Of a stretch of DNA of 64,000 bases, positions 60,954 to 64,000 are shown piece after piece (the first letter of the stretch is position 1; every line of letters starts with the position of its first letter). The position numbers and the translations under genes were made by a program. The notes below the pieces were generated by a model. It made no database searches. It saw only the letters and a program-made list of their open reading frames with translations, and was not told where the DNA came from. This DNA comes from Bacteroidota bacterium. GTDB taxonomy: Bacteria > Bacteroidota > Bacteroidia > Bacteroidales > JAAUTT01. The stretch is taken from positions 62,001-126,000 of the forward strand of contig JAEYWD010000100.1 of the NCBI GenBank assembly GCA_023429135.1, given 5' to 3'.

Positions 60954-62891
60954 GTGCGGTTAGTAATTCTGCTGGTATTTGTATTCTTTGTTTCGGAAAG
61001 AATCTTTGCCCAGGAACCGTATCAAACCATTAAGTTTGATACGGTTTACCTGAAACAGGGCTATATTCTTACCATTAATAACCGTTCTTATATCTCCAAT
61101 CGGGATACAATTCTATATATAGCCTCCACAGTTCCTTATAAAATTAAACGGAAAAGAGGCGATGACTTCTACGAAAGGTTAGACAGTTCGGCCCAATATA
61201 GCCGGTTAATAAGAGAACTACGGAATATGGTTCTGGTTAACCGTCGTAGGGGAATTAGCCTTGATAAAGAATCAACCTCCAAAAGTGAGACGAACTTTAT
61301 TCCTTACGAGAATAAAATTATTCGAAAAGTCACATTCAGACAGCTTGATGTTTTTGGACCAACCATAAGCGATACAGCAGCAACTGCCAACAGTTGGATA
61401 GAGAGAACCGGTAATAGGCTCCATTTTAAAACCCGGAATTATTTGCTGAAGAATAACCTGATTATAAATGAAGGAGAAGTGCTTGATCCATTAAAAATAG
61501 CTGATAATGAAAGATTACTCCGCGAGGCCCCCTATATACACGATGCAAAAATATATGTAAGAGAGCTGGGGCCCCAAAGCGATTCAGTTGATCTTATCAT
61601 AGTTGTAAAAGATGTTTGGTCCAAAGCATTCGATCTGAGAATTGATAATTTATATGGTGGAAACTTTTCGATATGGGATCGCAATATTTTTGGTATTGGT
61701 CATTCCATTCAGAACAGTATTTTCTGGGATAAAGATGAAAAATCCAAATTAGGTTACGAAGGAGTTTATAACATACCCAACATTGGAGGTAGCTTTATTC
61801 GTGGACGTGGACAATACCTTAATAAATTCGGAAATGAAATGTATGGTTTTTCTTTCGACAGAAATTTCTATACCCCGAATACAAAATACGCTGGAGGTTT
61901 GTCGGTATATAAAACAAAGAAAAGAGATTACTTTATATATCCGGACACAATACTCCTTGCTCCTGTTGAGTTTACAAAAAGTGATTTGTGGCTTGGGCGA
62001 TCCTTTCCTCTTAATAGTCATAATTTTAAGTCCCGGAAAAATCTTTCATTTACTTTCAGAGTCACAAACACAACTATTAATCAACGTCCGGTTCTTTCTG
62101 ATGATCAATTTTACAACTATCACAACCGGACTCTTTATCTCTCATCAATTTCTTTTAATCAGCAGAATTATTTCAAATCCAACTTAATTTATAATTTTGG
62201 AAGAACAGAGGATATTCCATATGGTTTGCAATTTCAGGTAACCAGCGGGTTTGAGACAAATGAATTTAAGAGTCGCAGCTTTCTGGGAGCAAAGTTTGGA
62301 TGGGCAAGTTTTAAGGAAGGCTTAGGGTATTTGCATTTTAGCGCAGGTCACGAAGGATTTACCAATTCTGATAAGAAGATTGAACAGGGTTTAGTTTTTG
62401 GTCAATTTAATTATTTCACTCCGTTGATCCGCTACAAACGTTTAAAATTCAGGCATTTTATCAATATGGACTATACAAAAGGTATTAACCGTTACCAGGA
62501 TGAATACCTTACCCTTAACGAACCGTATGGATTAAATGGTTTTATAAACGATTCACTCAAAGGAAACGAGCGTCTTAAACTACATTTTGAAACGGTTTGT
62601 TTCTCCCCCTTTTACTTTTATGAATTCCGCTTTGTATTTTTTGCAACGGCTGAGCTTACCCTATTCGGGAAAGACAAAAACATATTGAATAACCCGCTCT
62701 ATTCAGGTCTTAGCATTGGAATCAGAATTAGAAACGAGAGACTGGTCTTTAATACCCTCGAATTACGTTTTCACTTATACCCCAATAAACCTCCATACAG
62801 TAAAACACAGTTTTTTAACCTGTCGGGAGAACAGTCTCTCACGCCACCAACTTTTCTTACCAAACCACCATCCATATCCAATTTCAGATAA
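60954..62891 (+). CDS. Outer-membrane protein with POTRA-like domain and beta-barrel
   Basis: 645 residues starting with GTG, giving a clean signal peptide MRLVILLVFVFFVSERIFAQ. A soluble N-terminal part (about 25-115) is followed by a POTRA-like domain (about 115-220: IIRKVTFRQLDVFGPTISD and EGEVLDPLKIADNERLLREA, then DSVDLIIVVKDVWS), and a barrel of about 400 residues. This layout recalls Omp85/BamA/TamA relatives but the barrel is diverged and I see no VRGF/Y motif. It may insert or secrete proteins or lipids at the outer membrane. It is monocistronic. Confidence 0.8.
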   Translation: MRLVILLVFVFFVSERIFAQEPYQTIKFDTVYLKQGYILTINNRSYISNRDTILYIASTVPYKIKRKRGDDFYERLDSSAQYSRLIRELRNMVLVNRRRGISLDKESTSKSETNFIPYENKIIRKVTFRQLDVFGPTISDTAATANSWIERTGNRLHFKTRNYLLKNNLIINEGEVLDPLKIADNERLLREAPYIHDAKIYVRELGPQSDSVDLIIVVKDVWSKAFDLRIDNLYGGNFSIWDRNIFGIGHSIQNSIFWDKDEKSKLGYEGVYNIPNIGGSFIRGRGQYLNKFGNEMYGFSFDRNFYTPNTKYAGGLSVYKTKKRDYFIYPDTILLAPVEFTKSDLWLGRSFPLNSHNFKSRKNLSFTFRVTNTTINQRPVLSDDQFYNYHNRTLYLSSISFNQQNYFKSNLIYNFGRTEDIPYGLQFQVTSGFETNEFKSRSFLGAKFGWASFKEGLGYLHFSAGHEGFTNSDKKIEQGLVFGQFNYFTPLIRYKRLKFRHFINMDYTKGINRYQDEYLTLNEPYGLNGFINDSLKGNERLKLHFETVCFSPFYFYEFRFVFFATAELTLFGKDKNILNNPLYSGLSIGIRIRNERLVFNTLELRFHLYPNKPPYSKTQFFNLSGEQSLTPPTFLTKPPSISNFR

Positions 62892-62899
62892 ATCAGAAA

Positions 62900-62940
62900 C
62901 AATTGTTTGTCAATCTGAAAATTCAAATGACAAACAATTG
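62900..62940. terminator. Long hairpin between convergent genes
   Basis: CAATTGTTTGTCA/TGACAAACAATTG, a perfect 13-bp inverted repeat with a 15-base loop, filling the gap between the barrel gene and the convergent malic enzyme gene. There is no T-run on either side, so it may be a processing or barrier structure rather than a classic terminator. Confidence 0.6.
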
Positions 62941-62953
62941 ATCTAACCATACC

Positions 62954-64000
62954 TTACCGGCTTTTCTCATTTTCTATACCAGCATCAATTACCGCAATTG
63001 TCACCATATTTACAATGTCGCGTACTGAGCTTTCCATATTAAGAATATGAATTGGCTTGTTTAACCCCATCTGAATTGGCCCTATTGTTTCGCTCATCCC
63101 AATTTCAAGCATCAGTTTATAGGCGATATTAGCTGAGTTTAAATTAGGAAATATGAGTGTATTTACATCCATGTTATCAATTCTGGAAAATGGAAATTTC
63201 TCATGACGCATTTTTTTGTCAAGCGCTACATTTACCTGCATTTCTCCATCTATAAGTATTTCCGGATGTTCTTTATGGAAATAGGATACTACTTCACGAA
63301 CGGTAACAGGACTACCTACATTGCGTTCTCCAAAATTGGAATACGAAAGCATTGCCATAACAGGCTGTATGTTAAAAAGCTTTACCGACTGGTGTGTCAA
63401 AAGGGTGATATCGATAAGGGTTCCTGTGCTTGGACGACTGTTGATCATAGTATCGGCAAAGAAAAATGTACCCAGTTTATTATTTACGATATTCAAACCG
63501 GCGATATGTTTCAGCCCTTCACGAATCCCAACTATTTCAACAGCCGGTTTAATGGCGTCATCGAATTTTGTGTACACTCCGGTAATACATGCATCGGCAT
63601 CGCCAGCCTCCACCATGCTCATAGCAAAATAGTTTCTGTCGAACATCTTTTCACAGGCTTCGCGATAAGTCATCCCATCACGCTCCCTTTTTGCTGTTAC
63701 CAGGCATGCATAGCGGTTACGGCGATCTTCTTCCCGATCGTGCCGCATGTTGATAATTTCAACACCATCAAGATCGATGTTGTTCTCGGTAATAATTTTC
63801 TGAATACGTTCTTCGTTTCCAAGCAGAATTGGGATACAAATACCCTCATCGCGTGCAACCTGTGCTGCCTTAAGCATATTCAAATGATTTCCTTCGGCAA
63901 AAACCACACGTTTAGGATTTTCTTTCGCCTTTTCAGTTAATCCGCGCATCAGTTTATTATCGATACCCATTCTTTGCCGGAGTTCATCTTCATAGGCTTT
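62954..64000 (-). CDS. maeB: NADP-dependent malic enzyme, phosphotransacetylase-like C-terminal part (5' end outside window)
   Basis: 348 residues are visible and the frame remains open to the window end with AYEDELRQR before the internal Met at 63970, so the gene starts beyond base 64000. The visible part is the PTA-like domain of the MaeB fusion: RVVFAEGNHLNMLKAAQVAR, MSMVEAGDADACITG, and INSRPSTGTLIDITLL. A stand-alone phosphate acetyltransferase would normally start at such a Met, but the upstream codons match the linker of the fused enzyme. The malic part decarboxylates malate to pyruvate; the PTA-like part is thought to be regulatory, sensing acetyl-CoA. Confidence 0.88.
   Translation of the reverse strand, partial: KAYEDELRQRMGIDNKLMRGLTEKAKENPKRVVFAEGNHLNMLKAAQVARDEGICIPILLGNEERIQKIITENNIDLDGVEIINMRHDREEDRRNRYACLVTAKRERDGMTYREACEKMFDRNYFAMSMVEAGDADACITGVYTKFDDAIKPAVEIVGIREGLKHIAGLNIVNNKLGTFFFADTMINSRPSTGTLIDITLLTHQSVKLFNIQPVMAMLSYSNFGERNVGSPVTVREVVSYFHKEHPEILIDGEMQVNVALDKKMRHEKFPFSRIDNMDVNTLIFPNLNSANIAYKLMLEIGMSETIGPIQMGLNKPIHILNMESSVRDIVNMVTIAVIDAGIENEKSR

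Noticed and set aside
63203..63940. 245-codon open frame (+) opposite maeB
   Set aside because: It is an antisense shadow rich in Cys, His and Phe without domain; the opposite strand encodes a well-conserved enzyme.
63970..63970. Met at 63970 as the start of a stand-alone phosphate acetyltransferase
   Set aside because: The frame stays open to the window end with sequence typical of the malic enzyme-PTA linker, so the gene is called as the C-terminal part of MaeB.

Overview
The window comes from a member of the Bacteroidota, most likely a free-living or sediment-type anaerobe or microaerobe of the Bacteroidales/Marinilabiliales range; the genus cannot be told from the sequence. The evidence is a set of promoters of the form TTTG-N18..20-TAnnTTTG, almost no Shine-Dalgarno sequences, AT-rich DNA, lipoproteins with short lipoboxes, a long-form signal peptidase I, a bifunctional HisB, a type-3 (archaeal/eukaryotic-like) ProS, single-chain PurL and a malic enzyme/phosphotransacetylase fusion. 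I see no phage, transposase, CRISPR array, rRNA or tRNA.

Layout. 1-7.3 kb (+): end of a chemosensory cluster, cheR (cut by the window edge), a histidine-kinase-like gene, cheD, cheB, a membrane GAF/PAS sensor with no output domain, and a hybrid kinase. The two kinases have complementary defects: one lacks the phosphoacceptor His but keeps its ATP site, the other keeps His and receiver but has lost ATP-site residues. 7.4-10.3 kb: secreted glutathione peroxidase (-), then a small winged-helix protein and the ResB/CcsA cytochrome c assembly pair (+). 10.3-18.5 kb (-): a complete histidine operon hisGDCB-purU-hisHAF-hisIE, preceded by two tandem His-codon leader peptides, each followed by its own terminator. 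18.5-20.9 kb: YihY-type membrane protein, ComB-like phosphatase, small unknown.

21.2-28.0 kb (-): a TetR-controlled ABC-2 efflux operon (tetR-tolC-hlyD-two ATPases-two permeases) with a palindrome between the promoter elements. 28.1-30.7 kb: small repeat-rich lipoprotein (-) and an ECF sigma/anti-sigma-like/beta-solenoid operon (+). 30.8-37.7 kb: LtaS-like sulfatase, nitrogen operon (TorF-like porin, GlnK, Amt), and unknown envelope and TPR proteins. 38-41.7 kb: purL. 42-44.2 kb (-): dipeptidyl peptidase IV. 44.3-49.9 kb (+): thrS-infC-rpmI-rplT, dapB, lepB.

49.9-55.7 kb: a GC-richer cluster of hairpins, then a polyferredoxin/DUF362 operon (-) diverging from larC-larB-wbqC (+). 55.7-58.6 kb (-): FadL-like outer-membrane protein and a Tyr/Ser-rich low-complexity lipoprotein. 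58.7-62.9 kb (+): proS, an unknown, and a POTRA-barrel outer-membrane protein. The end holds the phosphotransacetylase-like C-terminus of malic enzyme (-), cut by the edge.

The most interesting items are the complementary kinase pair beside cheRDB, the duplicated his attenuator, the inverted-repeat element at 41.73-41.86 kb, and the hairpin cluster at the edge of a probable lar/ferredoxin insertion.
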